Source: Streptomyces actinomycinicus
GTDB taxonomy: Bacteria; Actinomycetota; Actinomycetes; Streptomycetales; Streptomycetaceae
DNA: 64,000 nucleotides
Assembly: GCF_016741775.1 (NCBI RefSeq)
Contig: NZ_JAERRK010000002.1
Span: forward strand, 124,001-188,000
Reading direction: 5' to 3'
Each line of letters opens with the position of its first letter. Position 1 is the first letter of the stretch. A program made the position numbers and the translations under genes. Below are positions 43,751-52,591 of this stretch, in pieces. The notes under the pieces were generated by a model. That model had not been told where the DNA came from. It did no database searches and was given only the letters and a program-made list of their open reading frames with translations.

Positions 43751-44362
43751 ATGACACCGATACCTGCTCAGTCCGGAGCGGAACAGGAACCCGAGCCGGG
43801 CGGGACGTTGGGGGTACGACGCGGACGCCACCGCAAGCCCCGCCCCCGCGGGCTCCTGCTCGCCGCGGGCGGTCTCGCGGTCGCCGCCGGGGTGCTCAGC
43901 CTGGTGCGGGTCGCCCCGGAGGCGGGGGTCGGCGCGCCGGGCACCGCGGAGGCCGAGCCCCGGCTCGATCCGGACGGCGGCCCGGCCACGGGCCGTTCGG
44001 CGAACACCGCGGCCACCGTCGCCGCCGCACCCACCGCACTGCCCTCGGCGACCTCGGCCATGGGCGGCCGGAGCCTCGCACCGACGCCCGCCGGCTCCCC
44101 GGCCCCGCGGACGGCCACGGCGGCACCGCCCGACGACACCACCGTGCCCTCCACCATCCCGACCGGCGCCCCGGACACTCCCGGCAGCACGCCCCGGCCC
44201 ACCCCGACGGCGTCGGCCTCGCGCCCGGCCACGGCGCCACCTGCTCCCACCCCGACGCCGACCGCGCCGCAGGGTGACGACCCGGAGGAGCCCGGTCCGG
44301 GCGGGCTGTGCCTGCCGGTGATCAGCCTGTGCATAGACCTGTCGGGCAGTCCGGGGGAGTAG
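43751..44362 (+). CDS. Pro/Thr/Ala-rich single-pass membrane protein
   Basis: A 203-aa protein. A basic cytoplasmic N-terminus (about 35 aa, HRKPRPRG) precedes one transmembrane helix (about 36-53). The outside region is a long low-complexity stretch rich in Pro, Thr, Ala and Ser (about 60-180), likely extended and possibly O-mannosylated. It ends in a short, more ordered piece with two Cys (LCLPVISLCIDLSG). GAGGGAACCC precedes the ATG. Codon use fits a real gene. No function recognised; a wall-spanning role is an inference. Confidence 0.72.
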   Translation: MTPIPAQSGAEQEPEPGGTLGVRRGRHRKPRPRGLLLAAGGLAVAAGVLSLVRVAPEAGVGAPGTAEAEPRLDPDGGPATGRSANTAATVAAAPTALPSATSAMGGRSLAPTPAGSPAPRTATAAPPDDTTVPSTIPTGAPDTPGSTPRPTPTASASRPATAPPAPTPTPTAPQGDDPEEPGPGGLCLPVISLCIDLSGSPGE

Positions 44363-44365
44363 CCG

Positions 44366-45490
44366 TCAGGCGCGTTCGTCGCGGCGCGCGAGCAGCCAGG
44401 GCTCGACCACGCCGAGCCCACGGACCGGACGCTGCCACATCGGCTGGAGCGCGAAGCGGTACGTCGGCGGCTCCTCGCCCTCCTTCTCGGCGGCGGCCGC
44501 GGCCTCGGCCGCCTCCGCCTCCGAGGCGGGCGCCTCGCCGGAGCGGATCAGCTCCTCGGCGAAGGCGCTGTCCACCAGCACCGCGTCCCGGGGCGCTATG
44601 GACGTCAGCCGGGAGGCCAGGTTCACCGTCGTACCGAACACATCGCCCATGCGGGTGGTCACCGTGCCGAACGCCATGCCCACGCGCAGCTCGGGCATCG
44701 TCTCGTCGTTCGACAGCGTCTCCACGAGCCGCAGCGCGATGTCCGCGGCGACACCGGCGTCGTCCGCCGCGTACAGCACCTCGTCGCCGAGGGTCTTGAT
44801 GAGCCGGCCGCCGCGGGCCGCCACCAGGTCGGCAGCGGTGGTCTCGAAGGCCTCGACCAGCTCGCCCAGCTCCTCCTCCTCCATCCGGCGGGTCAGCCGC
44901 GTGAACCCGACGAGGTCGGCGAAGCCGACGGCCAGCCGCCGGTCGACCATCTCCTCGTCGTCACCGGTCTGCACGACCCGCCCGGCCGAGGCGGCGAGCT
45001 GGCGGCGCCAGACGTAGACCAGGAACTCCTCCAGCTCGGGCAGGAGCAGCTCGACGATCGGGTACGTCACCTCGGTCCGGGTCATCCCCGGCTCCGGCGG
45101 CTCGGTCAGGCCCTCCAGGAAGGAGTCGATCTGCCACTCGGCCAACCGGGCGGTGGTCTGCCCGGTCGACCGGGCCACCTGCACCGCCATGGCCTCGCTC
45201 AGCAGGCCCGCCTCCACCAGGCCGGCGAGCCGCCGCAGGGCCAGCACGTCGGCCTCGGTGAGTGCCTTGGCCTGCCCGATGTCGGCGAAGCCCATGGCCC
45301 GCCAGAACCTGGACGCCAGCTCCATGGAGACGCCGGCGCTTCGAGCGGCCTGGAACGGTGTGTAGCGGCGCTCGGCGCCCAGGATGAGCTGTTCGAGCCG
45401 CAGGGCCAGCGGGTCCTCGCCATTGTCGGGAGCGTGGGGATCCACCCGGCCGTCCCCGCCCGCGCCGGAGCCCGTGTCGTCGACGGTCAC
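44366..45490 (-). CDS. cya: Class III adenylate cyclase
   Basis: A 374-aa soluble protein. The N-terminal half (about 25-180) is helical, with a MerR-like or regulatory region (RRYTPFQAARSAGVSMELAS). The cyclase homology domain (about 185-350) shows metal-binding aspartates in VGFADLVGFTRLTRRM and KTLGDEVLYAADD, and the transition-state Asn/Arg pair in VNLASRLTS. A long Ala/Glu insert (about 320-345) precedes the last strand. It makes cAMP from ATP; in S. coelicolor cAMP and Crp affect germination and antibiotic production. It starts at GTG (45488-45490). Confidence 0.94.
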   Translation of the reverse strand: MTVDDTGSGAGGDGRVDPHAPDNGEDPLALRLEQLILGAERRYTPFQAARSAGVSMELASRFWRAMGFADIGQAKALTEADVLALRRLAGLVEAGLLSEAMAVQVARSTGQTTARLAEWQIDSFLEGLTEPPEPGMTRTEVTYPIVELLLPELEEFLVYVWRRQLAASAGRVVQTGDDEEMVDRRLAVGFADLVGFTRLTRRMEEEELGELVEAFETTAADLVAARGGRLIKTLGDEVLYAADDAGVAADIALRLVETLSNDETMPELRVGMAFGTVTTRMGDVFGTTVNLASRLTSIAPRDAVLVDSAFAEELIRSGEAPASEAEAAEAAAAAEKEGEEPPTYRFALQPMWQRPVRGLGVVEPWLLARRDERA

Positions 45491-45884
45491 GCCTGCTGCC
45501 CTTCCGATCTGCCGCGGTCAGGTATCGACCGGCCTCAACTCTACGGCAGGTGTGCGCCAGCTCACTCCGTTGGGTTGGGCCGACAGCCAGGGTGTGTCAA
45601 CCCACCACCACCCACGTGCCCATCCTGACCCCCCACGCAGCCCGCGCGCCCGTCGTGGCTGCTCGCGCGGTTCCCCGCGCCCCTCGGGGGGGTGCACCCA
45701 CCGCCCGCCGAAAACGATCCCGCACGAACGCCGCCGCCCCCACCCCACGCCCGTCGTGGCTGCCCGCGCCCCGGGCCCTTGGGGGTTGCAGTCGACGCCC
45801 AGCCGAACCCGGCGCCCGGCACCCGGCGGCCACGGCACAAGCGCCGCAGGTGACAGGCGGTCGGCGGGCGGCCGGCGGGCGGTG
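45491..45884. repeat. Non-coding gap with two copies of a dispersed Streptomyces repeat
   Basis: No gene is supported in these 394 bp. It holds CGTCGTGGCTGCTCGCGCGG followed by TTCCCCGCGCCCCT (45651-45684) and a shortened relative starting near 45752 (CGTCGTGGCTGCCCGCGCC). The complement, with core GGGGCGCGGGGAACCGCGCG, recurs downstream of accA2 in opposite orientation. I know this as a very common intergenic word in Streptomyces genomes. The gap also separates the cya promoter from the birA terminus. Confidence 0.7.
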
Positions 45885-46745
45885 CTACGCAGGGCGGAGG
45901 TGGACGATGTCTCCCGCTCCCACCGGCTCCTGCACCCCGCTCTCCGTCGCGATGACCAACCGCCCGTCCCCGTCCACGGCCACGGCCTCCCCCACGACCG
46001 CACGGCCCCCGGGCAGCTCCGCCCGCACCGCCCGCCCGAGCGTCGCGCAGCCCGCCGTGTACGTCTCGTGCAGCCCGCTCACCGCCGCGTCCCCGCCCGC
46101 GGCCCGCCACCGCCCGTACCAGTCCTCCAGCGACCGCAGCACCGCCCGCAACAGCGGATCCCGGTCGGTCCCCACCGCCCCGGCCAGCGCCAGCGACCCG
46201 GCCTGCGGAACGGGAAGCTCGTTCGCCCGCAGGGTGACGTTGATGCCGACCCCGATCACGACACCGTCGTCGCCTGCCCGCTCCGCGAGGATGCCGCCGG
46301 TCTTCCGCTCCTCGCCCCCGACGGAGACCAGCAGGTCGTTCGGCCACTTGAGCGCCGTGTCGACGCCCGCCGCCCGGGACAGCCCGGTCGCCACCGCCAC
46401 CCCCGTCAGCAGCGGCAGCCAGCCCCAGCGGGCCACCGGCACCTCGGCCGGCTTCAGCAGGACGGAGAAGAACAGACCGGACCGCGGCGGTGCCGTCCAG
46501 CTCCGGTCCAGCCGGCCCCGCCCCGCCGTCTGCTCCTCGGCCACCAGCACCGCCCCCTCGTCGGCGTCCCCGGCGGCAGCCAGCGCGGCGAGGTCGGAGT
46601 TGGTGGACCCGGTCCGCTGCACCACCTCGATGTCGCGGTACAGGCCGTCCTCCCGGACCAGCGCGCGCCGCAGCGCCGCGGCGTTCAGGGGCGGACGGTC
46701 CAGGTCGGACCAGCGGCTGTCGTCTGATGCATTGTGCGGCGTCAT
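45885..46745 (-). CDS. birA: Biotin-[acetyl-CoA-carboxylase] ligase
   Basis: A 286-aa monofunctional BirA without the N-terminal DNA-binding domain. Signature motifs are GSTNSDL, the biotinyl-AMP loop GRGRLDRSW, KWPNDLLV and GGIL. A C-terminal SH3-like domain (about 235-286) completes it. It attaches biotin to the MKM lysine of AccA2. It is divergent from pccB, placing the ligase beside its substrate system. The ATG at 46745 follows a -10-like TAGGGT by 7 bp, suggesting a leaderless mRNA; the open frame extends to 46799 but runs into that promoter. Confidence 0.95.
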   Translation of the reverse strand: MTPHNASDDSRWSDLDRPPLNAAALRRALVREDGLYRDIEVVQRTGSTNSDLAALAAAGDADEGAVLVAEEQTAGRGRLDRSWTAPPRSGLFFSVLLKPAEVPVARWGWLPLLTGVAVATGLSRAAGVDTALKWPNDLLVSVGGEERKTGGILAERAGDDGVVIGVGINVTLRANELPVPQAGSLALAGAVGTDRDPLLRAVLRSLEDWYGRWRAAGGDAAVSGLHETYTAGCATLGRAVRAELPGGRAVVGEAVAVDGDGRLVIATESGVQEPVGAGDIVHLRPA

Positions 46746-46752
46746 GCAAGCC

Positions 46753-46758
46753 ACCCTA
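46753..46758 (-). promoter_or_regulatory. -10-like box for leaderless birA
   Basis: TAGGGT on the minus strand ends 7 bp before the birA ATG, which has no Shine-Dalgarno. No good -35 is visible 16-18 bp upstream, so this call is tentative. Confidence 0.35.
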
Positions 46759-46855
46759 GGTGTGGTAAACGACGCACTGCTGATCGGTAGGCACGCCACT
46801 ACCCTACGAATGAGTAACCGTCCCCCCTTTTGAGCAGGCAGGGAGCCGCATCCCG

Positions 46856-48457
46856 ATGTCCGAGCCGGAAGAGCGTCAAGAGATCCAAGCGATCGACATC
46901 CACACGACCGCGGGGAAGCTCGCGGATCTCCAGCGCCGCATCCACGAAGCGACGCACGCCGGCTCGGAACGTGCCGTCGAGAAGCAGCACGCGAAGGGCA
47001 AGCTGACGGCCCGTGAGCGCATCGAACTCCTCCTGGACGACGACTCGTTCGTCGAGCTGGACGAGTTCGCCCGGCACCGGTCCACCAACTTCGGGCTGGA
47101 GAAGAACCGCCCGTACGGCGACGGCGTCGTCACCGGCTACGGCACGATCGACGGCCGCCCGGTCGCCGTCTTCTCGCAGGACTTCACGGTCTTCGGCGGA
47201 GCCCTCGGCGAGGTCTACGGCCAGAAGATCGTCAAGGTGATGGACTTCGCGCTGAAGACGGGCTGCCCGGTCATCGGGATCAACGACTCCGGCGGCGCGC
47301 GGATCCAGGAGGGGGTCGCCTCCCTCGGCGCGTACGGCGAGATCTTCCGCCGCAACACCCACGCCTCCGGTGTCATCCCGCAGATCAGCCTGGTCGTCGG
47401 GCCGTGCGCGGGCGGCGCGGTGTACTCGCCGGCGATCACCGACTTCACGGTCATGGTCGACCAGACCTCGCACATGTTCATCACCGGCCCGGACGTCATC
47501 AAGACCGTCACCGGTGAGGACGTCGGCTTCGAGGAGCTGGGCGGCGCCCGCACCCACAACGCCACCTCCGGCGTGGCGCACCACATGGCGGGCGACGAGA
47601 AGGACGCCATCGAGTACGTCAAGCAGCTGCTGTCGTACCTGCCGTCCAACAACCTCTCCGAGCCGCCGGTCTTCCCGGAGGAGGCGGACCTCGCCGTCAG
47701 CGCCGAGGACCTGGAGCTGGACACGCTGGTCCCGGACAGCGCGAACCAGCCGTACGACATCCGTACGGTGATCGAACACGTGCTGGACGACTCCGAGTTC
47801 TTCGAGACGCAGGCGCTGTTCGCACCGAACATCGTGACCGGGTTCGGGCGGGTCGAGGGGCACCCCGTCGGCATCGTCGCCAACCAGCCGATGCAGTTCG
47901 CCGGCTGCCTGGACATCGACGCGTCCGAGAAGGCCGCCCGCTTCGTCCGCACCTGCGACGCGTTCAACGTCCCGGTGCTGACCTTCGTGGACGTGCCCGG
48001 CTTCCTGCCCGGCGTCGACCAGGAGCACACCGGCATCATCCGCCGCGGCGCCAAGCTGATCTACGCCTACGCGGAAGCCACCGTCCCGCTCATCACGGTC
48101 ATCACCCGCAAGGCCTTCGGCGGCGCGTACGACGTCATGGGTTCCAAGCACCTGGGCGCCGACCTCAACCTGGCCTGGCCGACCGCCCAGATCGCCGTCA
48201 TGGGCGCCCAGGGCGCGGTCAACATCCTGCACCGCCGCACGATCGCGGAGGCGGACGACGTCGAGGCGACCCGTGCCCGGCTGATCCAGGAGTACGAGGA
48301 CGCCCTCCTCAACCCCTACGTCGCGGCCGAGCGCGGCTACATCGACGCGGTGATCATGCCGTCCGACACCCGCGCCCACATCGTCCGGGGCCTGCGTCAG
48401 CTGCGCACGAAGCGGGAATCCCTGCCTCCGAAGAAGCACGGCAACATCCCCCTCTAG
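46856..48457 (+). CDS. pccB: Propionyl-CoA carboxylase beta (carboxyltransferase) subunit
   Basis: A 533-aa carboxyltransferase. The two crotonase-like halves are visible: [20 protein letters not shown] with [12 protein letters not shown] in the first, and [20 protein letters not shown] with [20 protein letters not shown] in the second. The acyl-pocket residue in the first half, [12 protein letters not shown], carries Asp at the position where acetyl/propionyl specificity is set (Asp favours propionyl-CoA). It works with biotinylated AccA2 and the epsilon subunit to make methylmalonyl-CoA for polyketides and odd-chain metabolism. GCAGGGAGCC precedes the ATG. It is followed 24 bp later by pccE. 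Confidence 0.97.
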   Translation: MSEPEERQEIQAIDIHTTAGKLADLQRRIHEATHAGSERAVEKQHAKGKLTARERIELLLDDDSFVELDEFARHRSTNFGLEKNRPYGDGVVTGYGTIDGRPVAVFSQDFTVFGGALGEVYGQKIVKVMDFALKTGCPVIGINDSGGARIQEGVASLGAYGEIFRRNTHASGVIPQISLVVGPCAGGAVYSPAITDFTVMVDQTSHMFITGPDVIKTVTGEDVGFEELGGARTHNATSGVAHHMAGDEKDAIEYVKQLLSYLPSNNLSEPPVFPEEADLAVSAEDLELDTLVPDSANQPYDIRTVIEHVLDDSEFFETQALFAPNIVTGFGRVEGHPVGIVANQPMQFAGCLDIDASEKAARFVRTCDAFNVPVLTFVDVPGFLPGVDQEHTGIIRRGAKLIYAYAEATVPLITVITRKAFGGAYDVMGSKHLGADLNLAWPTAQIAVMGAQGAVNILHRRTIAEADDVEATRARLIQEYEDALLNPYVAAERGYIDAVIMPSDTRAHIVRGLRQLRTKRESLPPKKHGNIPL

Positions 48458-48481
48458 GCCCCGCGCACCCTGGGAGCGGTC

Positions 48482-48691
48482 ATGAACATCAAGGTCGTAC
48501 GAGGCAACCCGACCCCCGAGGAGCTGGCCGCCGCCCTGGCGGTGGTCCGCGCCCGCGCCGCGGCGGCCGCCACGGCACCGTCCGGCGCGGAGGGCCCGAA
48601 GGACGCGTGGTCGGACCCGTCCCGCATCGCGGGGGCCCGCGTCCCCAAGCCGGGCCCGGCGTCCTGGACCCGCACGTACTGGCCGGCCTAG
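48482..48691 (+). CDS. pccE: Acyl-CoA carboxylase epsilon subunit
   Basis: A 69-aa protein: MNIKVVRGNPTPEELAAALA is the standard epsilon start, then an Ala-rich helix, and a C-terminal RVPKPGPASWTRTYWPA tail. The epsilon subunit is unique to actinobacterial acyl-CoA carboxylases and bridges the alpha and beta subunits to raise activity. It directly follows pccB (24 bp), as in S. coelicolor. Confidence 0.93.
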   Translation: MNIKVVRGNPTPEELAAALAVVRARAAAAATAPSGAEGPKDAWSDPSRIAGARVPKPGPASWTRTYWPA

Positions 48692-48787
48692 GCGGGAGCA
48701 CCGCGGCGCGGGGCCGTACCGGCATGCGGCTCCGCCTCGTCGGCGTGCGGAAGCGGAACCCTGTCCGCGTAAGGAAGCGGCACACCG

Positions 48788-48818
48788 GGCGCCGACTTGA
48801 GTAGCGGTACTCAGGCGC
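48788..48818. promoter_or_regulatory. Hairpin/palindrome between pccE and the 42-aa gene
   Basis: TGAGTA-GCGG-TACTCA (48798-48813) is a perfect inverted repeat, flanked by outer arms GGGCGC and GCGCCC. It may be the pccE terminator or an operator for the small gene that starts 36 bp later. Confidence 0.45.
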
Positions 48819-48848
48819 CCGGCCCCCGTGAAGCCGCACGCTGGACGA

Positions 48849-48977
48849 ATGCTGTGGTCAGACCCGGAGAACGAGCCGCCCGAAGAACTGCGCGACATGC
48901 AGAACATGCTGCGGCGGCTCGGCGTCTTCATGGCTCTGGCCATGGTGCTGATCATGATCGTGATCGGTCTGAGGTGA
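48849..48977 (+). CDS. 42-aa conserved small membrane protein
   Basis: ATG at 48849 to TGA at 48977. The peptide begins MLWSDPENEPPEELRDMQNM, an acidic amphipathic N-terminus, then a Met/Leu/Ile-rich transmembrane helix (about 22-41, RLGVFMALAMVLIMIVIG). It lies between pccE and maf in the carboxylase block. The composition and clean organisation argue for a real gene although it is below usual ORF cut-offs. I recall annotated Streptomyces morphogenic membrane proteins (MmpA/MmpB) of this size and setting, and this may be MmpB, but I cannot confirm it. A weak ribosome site (CTGGACGA) is present. Confidence 0.75.
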   Translation: MLWSDPENEPPEELRDMQNMLRRLGVFMALAMVLIMIVIGLR

Positions 48978-49009
48978 GCCGGGCGCTACCGCCTGACTAA
49001 CCTGACCGC

Positions 49010-49627
49010 ATGACTGCTACGCGCGGCAGGCGACTCGTGCTCGCCTCCCAGTCCCCCGCCCGGCTCGGCCTGCTCCGGCAGGCCGGCCTCGCCCCCGAGG
49101 TGATCGTGAGCGGCGTCGACGAGGACGCCGTCACCGCACCCACCCCCGCCGAGCTGGCGCTCGCCCTGGCCGAGGCGAAGGCGTCGGTCGTGGCGGCGAA
49201 GCCGGATGTGCAGGGCGCCCTGGTGATCGGCTGTGACTCGGTGCTGGAGCTGGACGGCCGGGCACTGGGCAAGCCCACGGACACCGAGGAGGCCACCGCC
49301 CGCTGGAAGGCGATGCGCGGACGGGCCGGAGTGCTCCAGACGGGTCACTGCATCTGGGACACGGAGGCCAAGCGGTACGTCTCGGCGACCGCCTCCACCG
49401 TCGTCCGTTTCGGTGACCCGAGCGACGAGGAGATCGCCGCCTACGTGGCCTCCGGGGAGCCCCTCCACGTCGCCGGGGCGTTCACCCTGGACGGCCGCTC
49501 GGCGCCGTTCATCGAGGGCATCGACGGCGACCACGGCAACGTGATCGGCATCAGCCTGCCCCTGGTCCGCAAGCTCCTCGCCGAACTGGGCGTGGGCATC
49601 ACGGAGTTGTGGGCGCCGGCCGAGTGA
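49010..49627 (+). CDS. maf: Maf-family nucleoside triphosphate pyrophosphatase
   Basis: A 205-aa protein of the Maf/HAM1 superfamily. It shows [18 protein letters not shown] at the N-terminus, the catalytic acidic motif ([10 protein letters not shown]), KPTDTEEA and [11 protein letters not shown] near the end. Maf enzymes hydrolyse dTTP/UTP or modified nucleotides to monophosphates and are linked to septum control in some bacteria. It is adjacent to accA2, a conserved actinobacterial order. Its last 29 bp overlap the convergent membrane protein gene. Confidence 0.95.
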   Translation: MTATRGRRLVLASQSPARLGLLRQAGLAPEVIVSGVDEDAVTAPTPAELALALAEAKASVVAAKPDVQGALVIGCDSVLELDGRALGKPTDTEEATARWKAMRGRAGVLQTGHCIWDTEAKRYVSATASTVVRFGDPSDEEIAAYVASGEPLHVAGAFTLDGRSAPFIEGIDGDHGNVIGISLPLVRKLLAELGVGITELWAPAE

Positions 49628-50192
49628 CCTGGGCGGGGACGGAGTCCTGCGGCTCGTCGTCCCCGTCCTGCGGCTCGTCCGTACGGCTCGCCGGCACGCC
49701 CGCGCCCGCGCCGGCGGGGGCCGGCTCCGCCCGGGCCACCGGGCCGCCGCCCTCCTCGGCCGGGCCGCCGGAACCCGCGCCCTCGGTCCCGCCCGTGCGG
49801 TCGTACGTCATCAGGAGCAGGACGATCAGCCCGAGCACGACGACCATGACGAGGAACGCCGTCCAGCCGACCAGGCCCCAGGCGAACGCGCCCAGCAGGC
49901 CGTGCACCACGGCCGCGCTGATCAGCAGCACGCGGCCGAAGCCGGCCGGGGCGCGGTCGCGGACCGCGACCAGCACGGCCACCAGCGCGCACAGCGCGAA
50001 GTAGGCGCCGAAGACGATGCCGCCGACCTTCGAGGACGTCGCCATCGTGGACGGGTCGAGACCGGCCAGGGACATGTCCTGGCGGTCGACGACCACCCCC
50101 AGGAACCAGTTGACCGCGGCGATGAGCACGGCCTCCGCAAGGAGGACGACCGCCACGATCCCAGCCACCGGTCTGCGTATCACCGGTCCCAC
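49599..50192 (-). CDS. Four-TM membrane protein with acidic Pro/Gly-rich tail
   Basis: A 197-aa protein with four hydrophobic segments (about 9-31, 56-78, 87-107, 110-128), followed by a 68-residue cytoplasmic, low-complexity tail rich in Gly, Pro, Ala and Glu. The start is GTG (50190-50192). It is conserved between maf and accA2 in Streptomyces by my recollection. Its 3' end overlaps the end of maf on the other strand, which is uncommon. No function known. Confidence 0.82.
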   Translation of the reverse strand: MGPVIRRPVAGIVAVVLLAEAVLIAAVNWFLGVVVDRQDMSLAGLDPSTMATSSKVGGIVFGAYFALCALVAVLVAVRDRAPAGFGRVLLISAAVVHGLLGAFAWGLVGWTAFLVMVVVLGLIVLLLMTYDRTGGTEGAGSGGPAEEGGGPVARAEPAPAGAGAGVPASRTDEPQDGDDEPQDSVPAQVTRPAPTTP

Positions 50193-50546
50193 CCACTCTC
50201 ACGCCAGCAGCCTGTTACCTCAGGTACGTTCGAGACAGCGCGAACGCTACTAACGGGTAAACCCTGGGACAAGGGTTCGGGCGGCAGCAAAGAATCATTG
50301 GGCCATTCGTAGGGACTCGACAAAGAATCCAAGTGGGCCGCAGCACGCTCTCACAGAGACCTTGACCACATGACAGGGCTAGGGTTTTCCGAAGGAGCCC
50401 TGCGTACCGAGGTGCGACAAGGGCTTTCGCGGGTCGAGCGAGCCTCGAATCACGCTCCGTGTGGGCAAGCTCACCATTGGGGACGGGTCGAAGTGCCGTG
50501 TCGGCAGTCCCTAAACTCGGCTTGTTTCAAGGAGGGAGCCTCAATC
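50193..50546. other. 354-bp intergenic region before accA2
   Basis: Divergent promoters for the membrane protein (-) and accA2 (+) must lie here. TAAACT at 50512-50517 is a possible -10 for accA2, with only a weak TCGAAG 18 bp upstream. The frame of accA2 is open back to 50370, but that stretch has no similarity to biotin carboxylases and is probably leader. Purine-rich GGAGGG at 50531 is the accA2 ribosome site. No other gene was seen. Confidence 0.5.
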
Positions 50547-52319
50547 GTGCGCAAGGTGCTCATCGCCAACCGTGGCGAAATCGCTGTCCGCGTGGCCCGG
50601 GCCTGCCGGGATTCCGGGATCGCGAGCGTGGCCGTCTACGCCGACCCGGACCGGGACGCTCTGCATGTCCGCGCCGCGGATGAGGCGTTCGCTCTGGGCG
50701 GTGACACTCCGGCGACCAGTTACCTGGACATCGGCAAGGTGCTGAACGCCGCTCGCGAGTCCGGCGCGGACGCCGTCCATCCGGGTTACGGCTTCCTCTC
50801 GGAGAACGCCGAGTTCGCCCAGGCCGTCCTCGACGCCGGACTGGTCTGGATCGGCCCGCCGCCGCAGGCCATCCGCGACCTCGGTGACAAGGTCGCCGCC
50901 CGGCACATCGCCCAGCGTGCCGGCGCCCCCCTCGTGGCGGGCACCCCGGACCCGGTCAGCGGCGCCGACGAGGTCGTGGCCTTCGCCCGGGAGCACGGCC
51001 TGCCGATCGCCATCAAGGCCGCCTTCGGCGGCGGCGGACGCGGCCTGAAGGTCGCCCGCACCCTCGAAGAGGTCCCGGAGCTGTACGACTCGGCGGTGCG
51101 CGAGGCGGTGGCCGCCTTCGGCCGCGGCGAGTGCTTCGTCGAGCGCTACCTGGACCGTCCCCGGCACGTGGAGACCCAGTGCCTGGCCGACAAGCACGGC
51201 AACGTGGTCGTCGTCTCCACCCGTGACTGCTCCCTGCAGCGCCGCCACCAGAAGCTGGTCGAGGAGGCCCCCGCGCCGTTCCTCTCGGACGAGCAGGTCG
51301 CCGAGCTGTACCGGGCCTCGAAGGCCATCCTGAAGGAGGCCGGCTACGAGGGCGCCGGCACCTGTGAGTTCCTCGTCGGCCAGGACGGCACGATCTCCTT
51401 CCTGGAGGTCAACACCCGTCTCCAGGTCGAGCACCCGGTGACCGAGGAGGTCGCCGGCATCGACCTGGTCCGCGAGATGTTCCGGATCGCGGACGGCGAG
51501 GAGCTGGGCTACGACGACCCGGCGCTGCGTGGACACTCGTTCGAGTTCCGCATCAACGGCGAGGACCCGGGCCGCAACTTCCTCCCCGCCCCCGGCACGG
51601 TCACCAGGTTCGACCCGCCGGCGGGTCCCGGTGTCCGGCTGGACGCGGGCGTGGAGTCCGGCAGTGTGATCGGCCCGGCGTGGGACTCGCTCCTCGCCAA
51701 GCTGATCGTCACGGGCCGGACCCGCAAGGAGGCCCTGGAGCGGGCCGCCCGTGCCCTGGAGGAGTTCCAGGTCGAGGGCATGGCCACGGCGATCCCCTTC
51801 CACCGCGTGGTCGTGAAGGACCCGGCGTTCGCTCCGGAGCTGACCGGTTCCGAGGAGCCGTTCACCGTGCACACGCGGTGGATCGAGACCGAGTTCGTCA
51901 ACGAGATCAAGCCCTTCGCCGCCCCGGCCGACGCCGAGGCGGAGGAGGAACTGGGCCGCGAGACCGTCGTCGTCGAGGTCGGCGGCAAGCGGCTGGAGGT
52001 CTCCCTCCCGTCCTCCCTGGGCATGTCGCTGGCCCGCACCGGCCTGGCCGCCGGCGCCAAGCCCAAGCGCCGTGCCGCGAAGAAGTCCGGCCCCGTCGCC
52101 TCGGGCGACACCCTCGCCTCCCCGATGCAGGGCACGATCGTCAAGATCGCGGTCGAGGAGGGCCAGGAGGTCAAGGAGGGCGACCTCGTCGTCGTCCTCG
52201 AGGCCATGAAGATGGAGCAGCCCCTGAACGCCCACAAGGCGGGCACCATCAAGGGCCTGAACGCCGAGGTCGGCGCCTCCATCACCTCGGGCGCCGCGAT
52301 CTGCGAGATCAAGGACTGA
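50547..52319 (+). CDS. accA2: Acyl-CoA carboxylase alpha subunit (biotin carboxylase + BCCP)
   Basis: A 590-aa protein. Biotin carboxylase occupies about 1-450: [20 protein letters not shown], the ATP-grasp loop [12 protein letters not shown], and [15 protein letters not shown]. The C-terminal biotinyl domain (about 515-590) has the biotin site EAMKMEQPL, whose Lys is modified by BirA. A charged Lys/Arg linker (KPKRRAAKK) precedes it. It is the common alpha subunit for AccB- and PccB-type carboxyltransferases. GTG at 50547 follows AAGGAGGGA. It belongs with pccB/pccE 2 kb upstream. A strong terminator follows. Confidence 0.97.
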   Translation: MRKVLIANRGEIAVRVARACRDSGIASVAVYADPDRDALHVRAADEAFALGGDTPATSYLDIGKVLNAARESGADAVHPGYGFLSENAEFAQAVLDAGLVWIGPPPQAIRDLGDKVAARHIAQRAGAPLVAGTPDPVSGADEVVAFAREHGLPIAIKAAFGGGGRGLKVARTLEEVPELYDSAVREAVAAFGRGECFVERYLDRPRHVETQCLADKHGNVVVVSTRDCSLQRRHQKLVEEAPAPFLSDEQVAELYRASKAILKEAGYEGAGTCEFLVGQDGTISFLEVNTRLQVEHPVTEEVAGIDLVREMFRIADGEELGYDDPALRGHSFEFRINGEDPGRNFLPAPGTVTRFDPPAGPGVRLDAGVESGSVIGPAWDSLLAKLIVTGRTRKEALERAARALEEFQVEGMATAIPFHRVVVKDPAFAPELTGSEEPFTVHTRWIETEFVNEIKPFAAPADAEAEEELGRETVVVEVGGKRLEVSLPSSLGMSLARTGLAAGAKPKRRAAKKSGPVASGDTLASPMQGTIVKIAVEEGQEVKEGDLVVVLEAMKMEQPLNAHKAGTIKGLNAEVGASITSGAAICEIKD

Positions 52320-52334
52320 CCCCAGCCGCCACAA

Positions 52335-52370
52335 CAACGCCCGGTGACCACGTCGGCTCACCGGGCGTTG
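52335..52370 (+). terminator. Terminator after accA2
   Basis: CAACGCCCGGTGA and TCACCGGGCGTTG form a perfect 13-bp stem around a 10-nt loop, followed by CCCTTTC, 15 bp after the stop codon. Confidence 0.85.
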
Positions 52371-52380
52371 CCCTTTCAAG

Positions 52381-52590
52381 AACCGCGACCAACCCGAAGG
52401 GGCGCGGGGAACCGCGCGACAAGCCACGACCCACCCGCACCCGCCCAGGGCCCGCAGCCCTCGCACGAAAACACGGCCCACGACTCAAACGCCCGAACCG
52501 CGACCGACCCGAAGAGGCGCGGGGAACCGCGCGACAAGCCACGACCCACCCGCACCCGCCCAAGGGCCGCAGCCGTGCAGCTAGCGCGTC
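52381..52590. repeat. Two tandem copies (115-bp period) of the dispersed repeat
   Basis: AACCGCGACCAACCCGAAGG at 52381 and its relative at 52496 begin two copies that each contain GGCGCGGGGAACCGCGCGAC and AAGCCACGACCCACCCGCAC. The core is the reverse complement of the word at 45651. The array lies between the accA2 terminator and the stop of the DeoR-type gene, and the last copy reaches that stop. Confidence 0.8.
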
Positions 52591-52591
52591 C

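Noticed and set aside
50370..50546. Upstream extension of AccA2
   Set aside because: No similarity to biotin carboxylases; the GTG at 50547 has GGAGGG and the standard start of the family.
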